A stretch of DNA of 64,000 bases, taken from assembly GCF_030064675.1 (NCBI RefSeq), contig NZ_CP116413.1, positions 8,461,501-8,525,500 on the forward strand. Reading direction: 5' to 3'. Positions 1-8,743 of this stretch are shown here, piece after piece (the stretch's first letter is position 1; every line of letters starts with the position of its first letter). Under the pieces are notes generated by a model, which saw only the letters and a program-made list of their open reading frames with translations, had not been told where the DNA came from and searched no databases. Position numbers and translations under genes: made by a program. The stretch comes from Crossiella sp. CA-258035 (GTDB lineage: Bacteria; Actinomycetota; Actinomycetes; Mycobacteriales; Pseudonocardiaceae).

Positions 1-1
1 C

Positions 2-868
2 CTGCGCGAAGGCAGGCCGCCGGCCGGGTTCGCGGTGCCGGACCTGGACATCCAGGGCGAGCTCGGCCTGAAGGGCACCGCCTCGATGGACCGGGCCGCC
101 GCGCTGGCCGTGCTCACCGTCGGCGAGCTGCTCGCCGCGCACCCCGGCCTGGCCGAGGAGGACACCGCGCTGGTGCTGGGCACCACCAGCGGCAGCGCGC
201 ACACCCAGGCGAACGTGGTGCGCGGCTCGCTGACCCGGCGCAGGCCCTACTTCATCGAACCGTCCCTGGTGCCGTTCGCGCTGATGAACGGCCCGGCCTC
301 GATCTGCGCCATCCGGCACGGCCTGCGCGGCCCGAACGCGACCGTGGCCGGTGGCCGGGCCGCCGTGCTCACCGCGCTGCGCTACGCGAGCAGGCTCGTC
401 CAGGGCGGCCAGTGCGCCCGTGCCCTGGTCGGCGGCACTGAGGAGCTGACCCCGGAACGTGCCTGGCTGGAAGGGCAGTACCCGGTCGCCGCCGGTCCAC
501 TGGGCGAGGGCGCGGGTGTGCTGCTGCTGGAGCCGCCCGGCCAGCGGCCGGTGCTGGCCGAGGTGCTCGGCTTCGGCTCGGTGGTGGGCGGGGTGCGGGA
601 CGCGGCCGCCGACTGCGTGCGCCGCCTGCTGGCTCGGCACCGGGTCGATCCCGCCGAGGTCGCGGTGGTCAGCGCCCCGGCGGTGGTGTCCGGACTGTTC
701 CCGAGCGCCGCCGCGGTGGATCCGGCCGCGCTGCTCGGCGACACCGGCGCGGCGGCGGGACTGTTCCAGCTGATCGGCGTGCTCACCGCCGGGCGCACCG
801 GCCCGGCGGTGGTGGTCTCGGCCGATCAGGACCACTCGGTGGTCGCGGCCCTGCTCCGCCTGCCCTGA
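2..868 (+). CDS. Ketosynthase-like protein without the catalytic Cys (5' partial)
   Basis: The frame is already open at the window edge, so the true start lies upstream; an internal GTG at 35 is the first start visible. The text resembles the N-terminal half of FabF-type beta-ketoacyl synthases, including the GPN segment that precedes the active-site nucleophile and a GEGAG turn later on. In FabF-like enzymes GPN is followed about seven residues later by Cys in an ACAT-like motif. Here the segment reads GPNATVAGGRAA, and the aligned position is Arg. No convincing downstream catalytic His pair is visible. Proteins of this kind act as chain-length-factor-like or scaffold partners of an active ketosynthase, so a catalytic role is unlikely. 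The partner gene, if any, would lie left of the window. Family assignment is fairly sure; the role is inference. Confidence 0.6.
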   Translation: MREGRPPAGFAVPDLDIQGELGLKGTASMDRAAALAVLTVGELLAAHPGLAEEDTALVLGTTSGSAHTQANVVRGSLTRRRPYFIEPSLVPFALMNGPASICAIRHGLRGPNATVAGGRAAVLTALRYASRLVQGGQCARALVGGTEELTPERAWLEGQYPVAAGPLGEGAGVLLLEPPGQRPVLAEVLGFGSVVGGVRDAAADCVRRLLARHRVDPAEVAVVSAPAVVSGLFPSAAAVDPAALLGDTGAAAGLFQLIGVLTAGRTGPAVVVSADQDHSVVAALLRLP

Positions 869-872
869 CCGC

Positions 873-1304
873 TCAGCTCAGCCAGGACTGCTGCTCGTAG
901 TCGTCATCGTCGTCGGCCGGGCGGCGGGCGGGCGCGCGCCGGACCGGGGGCGGCGGGGCCACCGGTGGCGGAGGTGGCGGGGGCGGCGACACGGGGGCGG
1001 CGTAGGGCGCAGGCCGGTAGCCGCGCTCCTCTTCCTCGTCCTCGACGCCGAAGCTGAGCTGGCCGTCGTTGCGGTCCATCACCGAACTCGTCGCCCAGCC
1101 ACCGCCGCGGCGCTGCCGCTTGGCCAGCTCGGTGATGTGCGCGGTCATCCGGTCGGTGATCTTGCCCTGCTGGTCGACCGCTTCCTTGGACTCGGCCTTG
1201 ATCTTGGCCGCCTGGGACTCGCGCATGTCCCTGAGCAGCTCGTTCTCCCGGGTGGCCTCGTACTGCTGTCGCAGCGCGGCGGCCAGCCTGTCCTCAACAC
1301 TCAT
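873..1304 (-). CDS. Coiled-coil/proline-rich hypothetical protein
   Basis: 143 residues, start ATG preceded by a G-rich stretch. The first 65 residues are highly charged and helix-prone and probably form a coiled coil. The middle (about 76-95) is acidic. The C-terminal third is a proline tract with a run of eight Pro, then Arg/Pro, a run of five Asp and a short QQSWLS end. No signal peptide or membrane segment is visible. It converges on the ketosynthase-like gene with only four bases between stops. I do not recognise a family. The composition suggests a cytoplasmic protein with a disordered tail, and nothing in the sequence indicates a function. Confidence 0.6.
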   Translation of the reverse strand: MSVEDRLAAALRQQYEATRENELLRDMRESQAAKIKAESKEAVDQQGKITDRMTAHITELAKRQRRGGGWATSSVMDRNDGQLSFGVEDEEEERGYRPAPYAAPVSPPPPPPPPVAPPPPVRRAPARRPADDDDDYEQQSWLS

Positions 1305-1373
1305 CTCACGGCCCCCAGGGTCTTTCCACGTCTGGGAGAGAAATGTACCCGGCTCCGGCCGGGGCGTGTGCCC

Positions 1374-1487
1374 TTACCGCTGCCGCCGCTTCCGCCGTGC
1401 GGCCAGCACCGCGGCGACCAGCACCACCACACCCATGGCCAGCACGAACATCAGCAACAGCAGTTCGGGCACGCCGATCGCGATCAT
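1374..1487 (-). CDS. 37-residue single-span membrane peptide
   Basis: Short open frame between glmM and the coiled-coil gene. It starts with ATG at 1487 and stops with TAA at 1374. The peptide begins MIAIGVPELLLLMF, continues as an unbroken run of Leu, Val, Ala and Gly to about residue 29, and ends ARRKRRQR. This is a typical one-span topology with a cytosolic basic anchor. It lies 26 nt downstream of glmM on the same strand and could be co-transcribed. No family recognised. Coding status rests on the clean hydrophobic/basic layout only. Confidence 0.5.
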   Translation of the reverse strand: MIAIGVPELLLLMFVLAMGVVVLVAAVLAARRKRRQR

Positions 1488-1512
1488 GCCCCGAACCTAG
1501 CGTGCCGGGTGG

Positions 1513-2850
1513 TCAGCGCACCGCGGCGACCACTTCGGCCAGCCGCTGGGCCGCCTCCTGGGCCGCCCCCTGGGTCTGCGCCTCCACCATCACCCTGACC
1601 AGCTGCTCGGTGCCGGAGGGGCGCAGCAGCACCCGGCCGTTGCCCGCCAGCTCGGCCTCGACCCCGGCCACCGCCTCGGCGACCGAGGGGGCGGCGGCGA
1701 CCGCGGCCTTGTCGGTGACCTTGACGTTGATGAGCACCTGCGGCAGGCGGCGCATCACTCCGGCCAGGTCGGCCAGGGACTTGCCGGTGTCGGCCATCCT
1801 GGCCATCAGGCGCAGCGCGGTGAGCAGGCCGTCGCCGGTGGTGGCGTGGCTGGGCAGCACCACGTGGCCGGACTGCTCGCCGCCGAGGCTGTAACCGTTG
1901 GCGCGCAGCTCCTCCAGCACGTAGCGGTCGCCGACCGCGGTGGTGCGCAGGGTGACGCCGTGCTCGCGCATGGCCAGGTGCAGGCCCAGGTTGCTCATCA
2001 CGGTGGCCACCAGGGTGTCCTCGACCAGCTCGCCGGCGTCCTTCATGGCCAGCGCCAGCACGGCCAGGATCTGGTCGCCGTCGACGATGTTGCCGTCGGC
2101 GTCCACGGCCAGGCAGCGGTCGGCGTCGCCGTCGTGCGCGATGCCCAGGTCCGCGCCGTGCTCCAGCACGATCTTGCCGAGACCGTCGATGTGCGTGGAG
2201 CCGCAGTCCTCGTTGATGTTGAGGCCGTCCGGGTCGGCGTGCACCGCGACGACCTCGGCGCCCGCCCTGCGGTAGGCGTCCGGCGCGACCGCGGCGGCGG
2301 CGCCGTTGGCGCAGTCCACCACGACCTTGATGCCCTCCAGCGACCGACCGGTGGCCAGCAGCAGGTGGTCCACGTAGCGCTGGCCCGCGTCGGCCACCTC
2401 GCGCACCCGGCCGACCCCGGCGCCGGTGGGCCGCTTCGCCGTGGTGTCGGCCATCTTGGCCTCGATCTCGTCCTCGACCGTGTCCGGCAGCTTGAGCCCG
2501 CCTGCGGCGAAGAGCTTGATGCCGTTGTCCGGCATCGCGTTGTGCGAGGCGGAGATCATCACGCCCAGGTCCGCGCCCAGCTCGGCGATCAGGAAGGCCA
2601 CCGCGGGGGTGGGCAGCACGCCGACCCGCAGCACGTCCGCGCCCGCCGCGGCCAGCCCCGCGGTCACCGCGGCCTCCAGCATCTCGCCGCTGGCCCGAGG
2701 GTCACGGCCGACCACCGCGACCGGGCGGTGCGAGCGGTCGTGTTCGGCCAGGACCTGCGCCGCCGCGGCGGCGATGGAGAGCGCGAGCTCCGGGGTCAGG
2801 TCAGCGTTGGCGAGTCCGCGAACGCCGTCGGTGCCGAACAGTCGGGCCAT
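1513..2850 (-). CDS. glmM: Phosphoglucosamine mutase
   Basis: Converts glucosamine-6-phosphate to glucosamine-1-phosphate for UDP-GlcNAc, hence peptidoglycan, synthesis in the cytosol. The 445-residue length is normal. Hallmarks are the [12 protein letters not shown] start, the active-site loop ISASHN with the phosphorylated Ser at residue 102, the Mg-binding DGDADR loop in the middle of the protein, and the C-terminal RPSGTE phosphate-binding loop. It lies downstream of rpsI but is separated from it by a strong intrinsic terminator, so it probably has its own promoter or depends on read-through. glmM (mrsA) next to rpsI-rplM is the order I recall for mycobacteria. Confidence 0.97.
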   Translation of the reverse strand: MARLFGTDGVRGLANADLTPELALSIAAAAAQVLAEHDRSHRPVAVVGRDPRASGEMLEAAVTAGLAAAGADVLRVGVLPTPAVAFLIAELGADLGVMISASHNAMPDNGIKLFAAGGLKLPDTVEDEIEAKMADTTAKRPTGAGVGRVREVADAGQRYVDHLLLATGRSLEGIKVVVDCANGAAAAVAPDAYRRAGAEVVAVHADPDGLNINEDCGSTHIDGLGKIVLEHGADLGIAHDGDADRCLAVDADGNIVDGDQILAVLALAMKDAGELVEDTLVATVMSNLGLHLAMREHGVTLRTTAVGDRYVLEELRANGYSLGGEQSGHVVLPSHATTGDGLLTALRLMARMADTGKSLADLAGVMRRLPQVLINVKVTDKAAVAAAPSVAEAVAGVEAELAGNGRVLLRPSGTEQLVRVMVEAQTQGAAQEAAQRLAEVVAAVR

Positions 2851-2890
2851 GACGGGAGGTCCTCCGGGAAGCTGGGTGGCGGCGAATCAC

Positions 2891-2932
2891 AAAAAACGGG
2901 AGCAGCTCTCCGTATACGGATAGCTGCTCCCG
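2891..2932 (-). terminator. Intrinsic terminator of rplM-rpsI
   Basis: An 11-bp perfect outer stem (2897-2907 with 2922-2932) encloses the palindrome TCCGTATACGGA (2909-2920) with a single mismatch between. On the minus strand it is followed directly by six T (2891-2896). It begins 22 nt past the rpsI stop. This is the only hairpin in the window with a clear U-tract. Confidence 0.9.
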
Positions 2933-2954
2933 CTGGTTGCCTTGCGGCTGAAAA

Positions 2955-3551
2955 TCAGCGCTTGCTGTACTGCGGCGCCTTACGGGCCTTCTTCAGACCG
3001 TACTTCTTGCGCTCCTTGACCCGCGGGTCACGAGTGAGGAAGCCGGCCTTCTTCAGCGGGGGACGGTCCTCGCTGTCGACCTCGATCAGGGCGCGGGCGA
3101 TCGCCAGGCGCAGCGCGCCTGCCTGGCCGGAGGGGCCACCGCCACGCAGGTTCCCGTAGATGTCGAAGGCCTCGACCTTCTCCAGGGTCACCAGCGGCTC
3201 CTTGATGAGCTGCTGGTGCACCTTGTTCGGGAAGTAGTCCTCAAGGGTCTTGCCGTTGAGGGTGAACTTGCCGCTGCCGGGCACGAGGCGGACGCGGACG
3301 ACGGCCTCCTTGCGACGGCCGACGGTCTGCACCGGCTTGGACGGCACGGCGATCGCGCGGACCGGGGCGGCCTCTTCGGCGTCGGCGTCGACGTCGGCGG
3401 TCTCCTCGGCGGCGACCTCCTCAGCGGACTCCTCGACCTCGGGCGCGACGGCGTCCTCGACAACCTCGGTTGCCGCGTCGAACTCCTCGACGGCGGCGGT
3501 CTCTTCAGTGCTCACGCTGGCTTCCTCGAAGTTCTCGTCGGCCGCGGTCAC
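2955..3551 (-). CDS. rpsI: 30S ribosomal protein S9 with long acidic N-terminus
   Basis: The core from about residue 75 ([18 protein letters not shown]) to the [12 protein letters not shown] tail is a standard S9, whose basic C-terminus reaches the P-site tRNA. Ahead of it lie about 70 residues dominated by Glu, Ala, Val and Asp, making 198 residues against roughly 130-150 in most bacteria. The GTG start overlaps the rplM stop (GTGA), so the extension is coupled to rplM translation rather than being an artefact of start choice. Its function is unknown; L17 in this window carries a similar acidic tail. Confidence 0.96.
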   Translation of the reverse strand: MTAADENFEEASVSTEETAAVEEFDAATEVVEDAVAPEVEESAEEVAAEETADVDADAEEAAPVRAIAVPSKPVQTVGRRKEAVVRVRLVPGSGKFTLNGKTLEDYFPNKVHQQLIKEPLVTLEKVEAFDIYGNLRGGGPSGQAGALRLAIARALIEVDSEDRPPLKKAGFLTRDPRVKERKKYGLKKARKAPQYSKR

Positions 3552-3991
3552 TGGGCGACCTTCTTGATCTCAAACGGCTGCGGCTGCTGGGCCGCGTGCG
3601 GGTGCTCCGGGCCGGCGTAGACCTTGAGCTTCTTGCCCATCGCGTTGCCGAGCTTGTTCTTCGGCAGCATGCCCTTGATGGTCTTCTCGACCAGCTTGGT
3701 GGGGTGCTTGTCGATCATCTCGCCGAACGAGCGCTTGCGCAGACCGCCCGGGTAACCGCTGTGGCGGTACACGAACTCCTGGTCGCGCTTCTGACCGGTG
3801 AGGGCCACCTTGTCCGCGTTGATCACGATGACGAAGTCGCCGGTGTCGACGTGCGGAGCGAAAATGGGCTTGTGCTTGCCGCGCAGCAGAGTCGCGGCGT
3901 GGGTGGCGAGCCGGCCGAGCACCAGGTCCTGGGCGTCAATGACGTGCCAGGTGCGCTTCACCTCGCCGGGCTTCGGGCTGTACGTGCGCAC
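3548..3991 (-). CDS. rplM: 50S ribosomal protein L13
   Basis: 147 residues beginning [20 protein letters not shown], with the L13 motifs LGRLAT, the GKHKP segment, the GYPGGLR stretch and [10 protein letters not shown]. First gene of the two-gene L13-S9 operon, overlapping rpsI by four bases. A promoter-like pair lies about 120 nt upstream (4113-4142). Confidence 0.98.
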   Translation of the reverse strand: MRTYSPKPGEVKRTWHVIDAQDLVLGRLATHAATLLRGKHKPIFAPHVDTGDFVIVINADKVALTGQKRDQEFVYRHSGYPGGLRKRSFGEMIDKHPTKLVEKTIKGMLPKNKLGNAMGKKLKVYAGPEHPHAAQQPQPFEIKKVAQ

Positions 3992-4112
3992 GGGTCTACC
4001 TCGTCGTCCTCACATCACGGGATGTCACTGCGGTGATGCGTTTCAGCTGGAGGACCAACTCGAAAACGCGCGGCGGACCCTAGTCGCACCGTATACCGCA
4101 CAACAGCGGATC

Positions 4113-4142
4113 AGGTTACCCGCTGGCCCTGCGGAGGGTCAA
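4113..4142 (-). promoter_or_regulatory. rplM: Candidate rplM promoter
   Basis: On the minus strand, TTGACC and TAACCT are separated by 18 nt. The upstream hexamer sits inside CCGTTTTGACCCTCC, which recurs exactly in front of rpsL (50273-50302). A start near 4106 would give a leader of about 115 nt before the rplM GTG/ATG region. The shared sequence at two ribosomal operons is the main support. Confidence 0.55.
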
Positions 4143-4242
4143 AACGGCCCCGAACGGGCGTCGTGATCCGGACTGCACAGGTGTGACCGGGCCTTACCAG
4201 TGTAGATGACGCCGGGCATGCCGCTGACGGGTGGGGGCTCTC

Positions 4243-4268
4243 CGGCCGGTGAGCAGCGTCACCGGCCG
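4243..4268 (-). terminator. Hairpin after the MAB_1171c-like membrane gene
   Basis: Perfect 10-bp stem (CGGCCGGTGA, 4243-4252, with 4259-4268) and a 6-nt loop, starting 13 nt past the stop of the membrane-protein gene. There is no T-tract, as is common for actinobacterial terminators. Confidence 0.6.
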
Positions 4269-4280
4269 TTCACCGGCGGT

Positions 4281-5399
4281 TCAGGCGAGCGCGGGGGCCC
4301 TGCGCAGCTCGGTGGACAGCGCCAGCAGCTCGCGCACGTCGTCGTCCAGGCCGTCGCCCTCGGGCAGTGCCAGCGACATGGCCTGCGGGGCCACCTCGGT
4401 GCCCTCGGCGTGCGCGCGCAGCCCGGCCCGCAGCGCCTCGGCCAGCGAGAGCGCCTCCTGCTCGGCCCGCACGTGCGCCAGGTAGGGGCTGATCCGGACC
4501 AGCCCGTCCCGGCACTCGATCACCCGCCGGTAGTAGCGCCGGTGCACCCCACGCAGGCTCAGCACGTCCCACACCGGCCGGACCGGGCCGCGGGTCAGCG
4601 AGTCCTGCGGGAAGGCCCGGTGCAACGTGGTCCACAGTGGACGGAGCTGGTGGTAGACCCGCAGGTGCTGCCACCACACCCGCAGCGCGGCCAGCCGCAT
4701 CAGCATGCCCGGGTAGCTGACGCCGATGATGAACAGCAGGATGCCGGGGAAGAGGATCAGCGTGGACAGCGTCCTGGTCCAGTCCGGCATGGGCACGCCC
4801 GCCCACATCAGCGCGACGGTCACGCAGGTGCCGCCCGCGGCCATGATCAGCAGCACCTCGCCGATCGAGGTGATCAGCAGCCCGGTGCGCAGCCTGCCGG
4901 TGGCGCCCCTGGCGTAGCGCCTGGTCCAGCGCAGCGCCACGGCCACGCCGTAGGCCAGGTAGGCGTCGGCGAAGAGGTAGAACCCGGCCACGGTGGCGAT
5001 CGGGTAGCCGCCGGGCCCCGGATCGGCAGGCGCGGCGAAGGTGACCGCGGCCAGCCCGATCAGGCAGACCACCAGCGGCACCGCCTGCCACCAGGCCCGC
5101 ACCCTGGCCCGGGCCGGCGGCAGCGCGGTGAACAGGAAGAACAGCACCAGCGTGTAGATCACCGTCATCAGCAGGCTGTACTGCGCCCAGCTGTAGAAGA
5201 CGACCTGGATGGTCGGCTCGGCGGTGCTGCCGGCCAGCAGGCCGAGCGGGTAGGCGAACCCGGCCGCGACCAGGCAGACCGTCACGATGCGCAGCGAGCG
5301 GTCGTGCGGGGCCCGGCTGAACTGGTAGAGCTTCCAGATCAGGGCGACGTAGAGCAGCACGCCCTGCAACACCGTCATGACGATGGTGATCGGGTTCAC
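4281..5399 (-). CDS. Multi-span membrane protein, MAB_1171c-like
   Basis: The start was taken as the GTG at 5399, which overlaps the upstream peptidase stop (GTGA). A longer frame to 5495 would only translate the upstream gene out of frame. The resulting 372-residue protein has about seven hydrophobic segments in its first 240 residues, then a soluble, Arg-rich C-terminal region of about 130 residues with a conserved-looking HRAFPQDSL stretch. Such proteins (called MAB_1171c-like or DUF6545) commonly follow HTH and ImmA genes in actinobacteria. The substrate or ligand is unknown. It ends the three-gene HTH-peptidase-membrane operon and may be the envelope component of that regulatory unit. 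Confidence 0.7.
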   Translation of the reverse strand: MNPITIVMTVLQGVLLYVALIWKLYQFSRAPHDRSLRIVTVCLVAAGFAYPLGLLAGSTAEPTIQVVFYSWAQYSLLMTVIYTLVLFFLFTALPPARARVRAWWQAVPLVVCLIGLAAVTFAAPADPGPGGYPIATVAGFYLFADAYLAYGVAVALRWTRRYARGATGRLRTGLLITSIGEVLLIMAAGGTCVTVALMWAGVPMPDWTRTLSTLILFPGILLFIIGVSYPGMLMRLAALRVWWQHLRVYHQLRPLWTTLHRAFPQDSLTRGPVRPVWDVLSLRGVHRRYYRRVIECRDGLVRISPYLAHVRAEQEALSLAEALRAGLRAHAEGTEVAPQAMSLALPEGDGLDDDVRELLALSTELRRAPALA

Positions 5400-5914
5400 A
5401 ACCAGCCCAGTCGGTCGCCGAGCGCGTTCTCGATCCGCTTGGTGGTGACGTCGGCCGAGTCGCCGGGCGCGACCCGGTCCAGCACCGAGGCCCACTCCAG
5501 GATGATCGTGGCCACGGTCTCGGCCTCGAGCTCCTGGGAGTCGTCGTAGCTGGTGCGGCGCAGCGCCCTGCGCACCGCGTCCGGCTCGATGTCCGGGTAC
5601 AGCTCGCTGAGCATCGGGTCGTCCTGACCTTCACCGTTGCGGTGGCCGGCCAGCAGGTGGCCGAGCTCGTGCAAGATGATGTGGTTCTGGTGCGACCTGG
5701 TGGTGCGCTCCTGGTAGAGGATGTAGTCGGCCGTCTCGGTGGCGATCCACACCCCGAAGGGTCCCGGCACCGGGATCGGATGTGCCACCAGGCGAATCGG
5801 TTTGCCCCGCCGTTCGCCCACTCGGCGGCACAACTCGGTGACGTCAAGCGGTGGGCGGATGTCCAGTTCGTTGAGCAACCGCCGGCACCGACGTCGTAGA
5901 TCGCGTTCCCGCAC
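5396..5914 (-). CDS. ImmA/IrrE-family metallopeptidase
   Basis: 172 residues. The zinc-peptidase motif HELGH in ILHELGHLLAGH is clear, with a third acidic ligand candidate in the ELEAE stretch (ELEAETVATIIL) further on. ImmA/IrrE peptidases typically cleave a partner HTH repressor, often the one encoded next door. Here the partner gene ends 13 nt upstream and the membrane gene overlaps by four bases, so the three are almost certainly one transcript. The natural target is therefore predicted to be the EspR-like regulator at 5928-6380; that is inference from neighbourhood. Confidence 0.85.
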   Translation of the reverse strand: MRERDLRRRCRRLLNELDIRPPLDVTELCRRVGERRGKPIRLVAHPIPVPGPFGVWIATETADYILYQERTTRSHQNHIILHELGHLLAGHRNGEGQDDPMLSELYPDIEPDAVRRALRRTSYDDSQELEAETVATIILEWASVLDRVAPGDSADVTTKRIENALGDRLGWL

Positions 5915-5927
5915 GGGACCGCCCCTT

Positions 5928-6380
5928 TCACCCGCCCGCGTTCTCGCCCCGCTCGGCCTGTTCGAGCCGGTAGACGACGTCGAGCAGGTCCATCACCTGT
6001 CGGCGTCCCTGTGGAGAAAGTTCTCCAGCGCGCATGGCCATCAGCTGCGCCTCGCTGCTGCCCGCTAGCTGGCGAAGCCTGGTCCGCTCTTCCTTGAGGT
6101 CGGCCAACTGGCGATCGACCCTATCCGTAACCTCGTCATCAAAGAAGTAGCTGACAGGAACTCCGAAGAAACCCGCCAGCGCCTGCAGGTGCTTGAAGGT
6201 CGGATTGTCCTTGTTCCCCTTGCGCAGCTGCCAGATGTAACTCTGCGAGATCGTCACACCACTGGCCGTGATGGCGGCGGCAACGTGCTCGTTGCTGTAC
6301 TCCTGCCCCACCCTCGGCGCCGACACGGCGAAGAGGTGGTTCAGCTTGCCGGCCAGACTCTGACCTGCCCGCTCAGCCAT
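5928..6380 (-). CDS. EspR-like helix-turn-helix regulator
   Basis: The start was chosen at the ATG 6380 because GGGGAGG lies just upstream; an in-frame start at 6428 has no such site. The protein is 150 residues. The N-terminal half follows the layout of mycobacterial EspR: an LAGKLNHLF opening, a helix-turn-helix ending SYIWQLRKGNKDNP, then ALAGFFGVPVSYFFDDE. The C-terminal half is a charged helix that would dimerise. In Mycobacterium tuberculosis EspR controls genes needed for ESX-1 secretion. This relative sits beside an ESX-4-type locus and an ImmA peptidase, so regulation of the secretion locus, relieved by proteolysis, is a reasonable hypothesis but is not shown by sequence. Confidence 0.75.
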   Translation of the reverse strand: MAERAGQSLAGKLNHLFAVSAPRVGQEYSNEHVAAAITASGVTISQSYIWQLRKGNKDNPTFKHLQALAGFFGVPVSYFFDDEVTDRVDRQLADLKEERTRLRQLAGSSEAQLMAMRAGELSPQGRRQVMDLLDVVYRLEQAERGENAGG

Positions 6381-6451
6381 CGGGCCTCCCCAGACCACTT
6401 CGAAGAATTCACTGACAGAAAGGGCCATACGGGTGACGGCTTTTTCCTCAG

Positions 6452-6480
6452 TTGAAACCCTGGTACACCAACCATAGACT
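6452..6480 (+). promoter_or_regulatory. Candidate promoter of the GGDEF gene
   Basis: TTGAAA and TAGACT separated by 17 nt, on the plus strand in the divergent gap between the HTH gene and the GGDEF gene. It lies 52 nt ahead of the proposed GTG start. Confidence 0.5.
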
Positions 6481-6532
6481 TCGGAACTGACTCAGCTCAA
6501 CCGTCGTCCAGCAGGCTAACTACCGCAACACC

Positions 6533-7165
6533 GTGCCCGGCATGCGAGACAACTCGGTGGGGGTTGATCCGGCGATGCACCCAGGAACCACGGCTGACAC
6601 AGCTCACGGCCTCAGCTGCCACGCCTGCGGGCAGCCCTACGGCTACTGGGCGACGGATCCCCTGACCGGCTTGCTCGACCGCAGGGGCTGGGCCGAACAG
6701 GCCCCGTCCGCACTGCGACAGGCGGGTCAGCGGGAGAGCTTCCTGCTGGTGGTCGACCTGGACCGGTTCAAGCGGGTCAACGACGAGTACGGGCACCTGG
6801 CAGGGGACTCGGTGCTCCAGGCAGTGGGTCAGGTCCTTCGGTCAGTCGCCCATGACAGCGGTATCGCGGCGCGGTACGGCGGCCATGGCGGCGACGAGTT
6901 CCTGGTCTTGTTCCCGGCGAGCGACCGGCAACGGGCGATAAGGGCAGCACGCCGGATCCGGGCCAAGATCAGGGAAATGGCCGTCCCGGTGATCTCTACC
7001 GACGGGAGGCCGGTAGTGATCACTGGGATGGCCGCCTCCATCGGCGTGGCGGTCCACGACCCTGGGGCAGGTCACGACCTGTTGTCGCTGGTCCGCCGCG
7101 CCGATGCGGCCGTCCTGCGCGCCAAGCGCAGCGGCCGCGACCAGATCGCCCTGGCCGGTGACTGA
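6533..7165 (+). CDS. GGDEF-domain protein, probable diguanylate cyclase
   Basis: 210 residues with no membrane segment. The first 40 residues contain a CHAC pair (Cys29, Cys32). The catalytic domain opens with DPLTGLLDRRG, carries DLDRFKRVND and shows the signature at residues 119-123 (GGDEF) within GGHGGDEFLVLF. The preceding Gly-Gly-His looks like a three-residue insertion relative to the usual RxGGDEF. No RxxD inhibitory site is evident at the expected spacing. Synthesis of cyclic-di-GMP in the cytosol is the expected activity. The Cys pair could bind metal. The start is uncertain: ATG 6542 or 6575 are alternatives. It precedes the SARP-type regulator by 40 nt on the same strand. Confidence 0.82.
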   Translation: MPGMRDNSVGVDPAMHPGTTADTAHGLSCHACGQPYGYWATDPLTGLLDRRGWAEQAPSALRQAGQRESFLLVVDLDRFKRVNDEYGHLAGDSVLQAVGQVLRSVAHDSGIAARYGGHGGDEFLVLFPASDRQRAIRAARRIRAKIREMAVPVISTDGRPVVITGMAASIGVAVHDPGAGHDLLSLVRRADAAVLRAKRSGRDQIALAGD

Positions 7166-7207
7166 ACCCGGTTAGCATCGCGGCATCTCGACAGGGGGGT
7201 GCTGTTG

Positions 7208-8743
7208 ATGAAGCCTGCTTTTGGCGTGCTCGGACCACTGCTCACACCGGCAGGAACGATCGGCGCGACCAAACACCGAATCCTGCTGGCCAGCCTGCTG
7301 ATGCGCCCAGGAGAACCCGTCTCGGTCGAAGAACTGACCGGCCACCTCTGGGACTTCAATCCACCGGAACAGCCCCGGGCGACGATCCAGACCTACGTGC
7401 GGCGACTGCGCAAGGCCCTCGGCGCCTCGGTGCTCCGGACGGCTGGCCGCGGCTACCTGGTGGATGTGCCGCCGGAGTCGGTGGACGCCTTCCAGTTCCG
7501 GGAGCTGGTGCGGGCCGCGACGGGCGCCCAGGTGACGTTGCGGGCGGAGCTGCTCGGCGAGGCGCTCGGCCTGTGGCGCGGGCAGGCATTCGCGGATGTG
7601 CCGTCGACCCCGCTGCGGGAGACCCACGGCGTCCGGCTGGCCCAGGACCGCGTCCAGGCGCTGGAGTCCCAGTTCGCCGCCGGCCTGGACCTGGGCCATG
7701 ACGGCGAACTGGTCGCCGCACTGCGCGCGACCACCGCCGAGCATCCTTTGCACGAGGAGTTCTGGGCCCAGCTGATGCTGGCTCTCTGCCGCGGCGACCG
7801 CCAGGCCGAGGCCCTGGACGTGTTCGCCGAGGCCAGCCGGCTGCTGGCCGCTGAACTCGGCGCCAAACCAGGTCCACGACTGCGCGAGCTGCACCAGCGG
7901 ATCCTGACCGGCGACACCGTTCTCGCCCCGACGGCGGCATCCCGGCCCACCACCGTGCCGTCCCAGCTGCCACTGGACATCCCTGACTTCGTCGGCCGCG
8001 CCGAACTGATCACCGAGATCACCGGCCTCCTGGACGCGCCGGCGCCGGTGATCATCTCCGGGCCGCCCGGCGTCGGCAAGACCGCGCTCGCGATCCGTCT
8101 CGGCCACATCGTGCGCGCGGACTTCCCGGACGGACAGCTCTACGCCAACTTGCGCGGCTTCGCGGCGAGCCCACCGGCCACCGCGGACCAGGTGATGTCC
8201 CAGTTCCTCCGTGGTCTGGGCGTACCGCAGGACGGCATCCCGTCCGACCACTCCGCCCTTGCCGCGCTGTACCAGGAGACCTTGACCGAGCGCCGGGTGC
8301 TGCTGGTCCTGGACAACGCGGCCTCCGCCGCTCAGGTCCGTGATCTGCTCCCGACCGGAGCCCGCACCGCGACCATGATCACCAGCCGCACCGAGCTGCC
8401 CGGCTTGCCGGCCTCACCGCGTTTCACCCTCGACGTGCTCACCAGCGCGGCGGCCCGCGACCTGCTGGTGCGGATGCTCGGCCGCGCAGCGGTCGACCGC
8501 GCCGAGAACGCCGCAGCGGAACTCGCGGAACTGTGCGTGTACCTGCCACTGGCGATTCGCATCGCCGCCGCCAACATCGCTGACCACAGTGCCGGAATCG
8601 CACCGTACGTCGCCGTGCTGCGCACCGAGAACCGAGTCGACGCCCTGTCGGTGATCGGCGACGAACAAGCCGCGGTGGAGGCCACCTTCGACCTTTCCTA
8701 CCAAGCCCTCGGACCGGCGGCTCAGCAGCTGTCCCAGTGTTGA
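7208..8743 (+). pseudogene. AfsR/SARP-type regulator, N-terminal part of a frameshifted gene
   Basis: ATG 7208 is preferred because AGGGGGG ends 9 nt upstream. The frame encodes a winged-helix DNA-binding domain (to about residue 95), a bacterial transcriptional activation domain (about 95-240), and an NB-ARC-like ATPase with a Walker A GPPGVGKT near residue 285 and an LVLDNA Walker B near 370. It then runs into a TGA at 8743 exactly where family members continue into a winged-helix/TPR section. The next frame (8737-10374) supplies that missing section. A one-base deletion near 8735-8740, or a sequencing error, explains this best; programmed -1 shifting or two overlapping genes are less likely. 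Such regulators usually activate secondary-metabolite or developmental genes. Confidence 0.7.
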
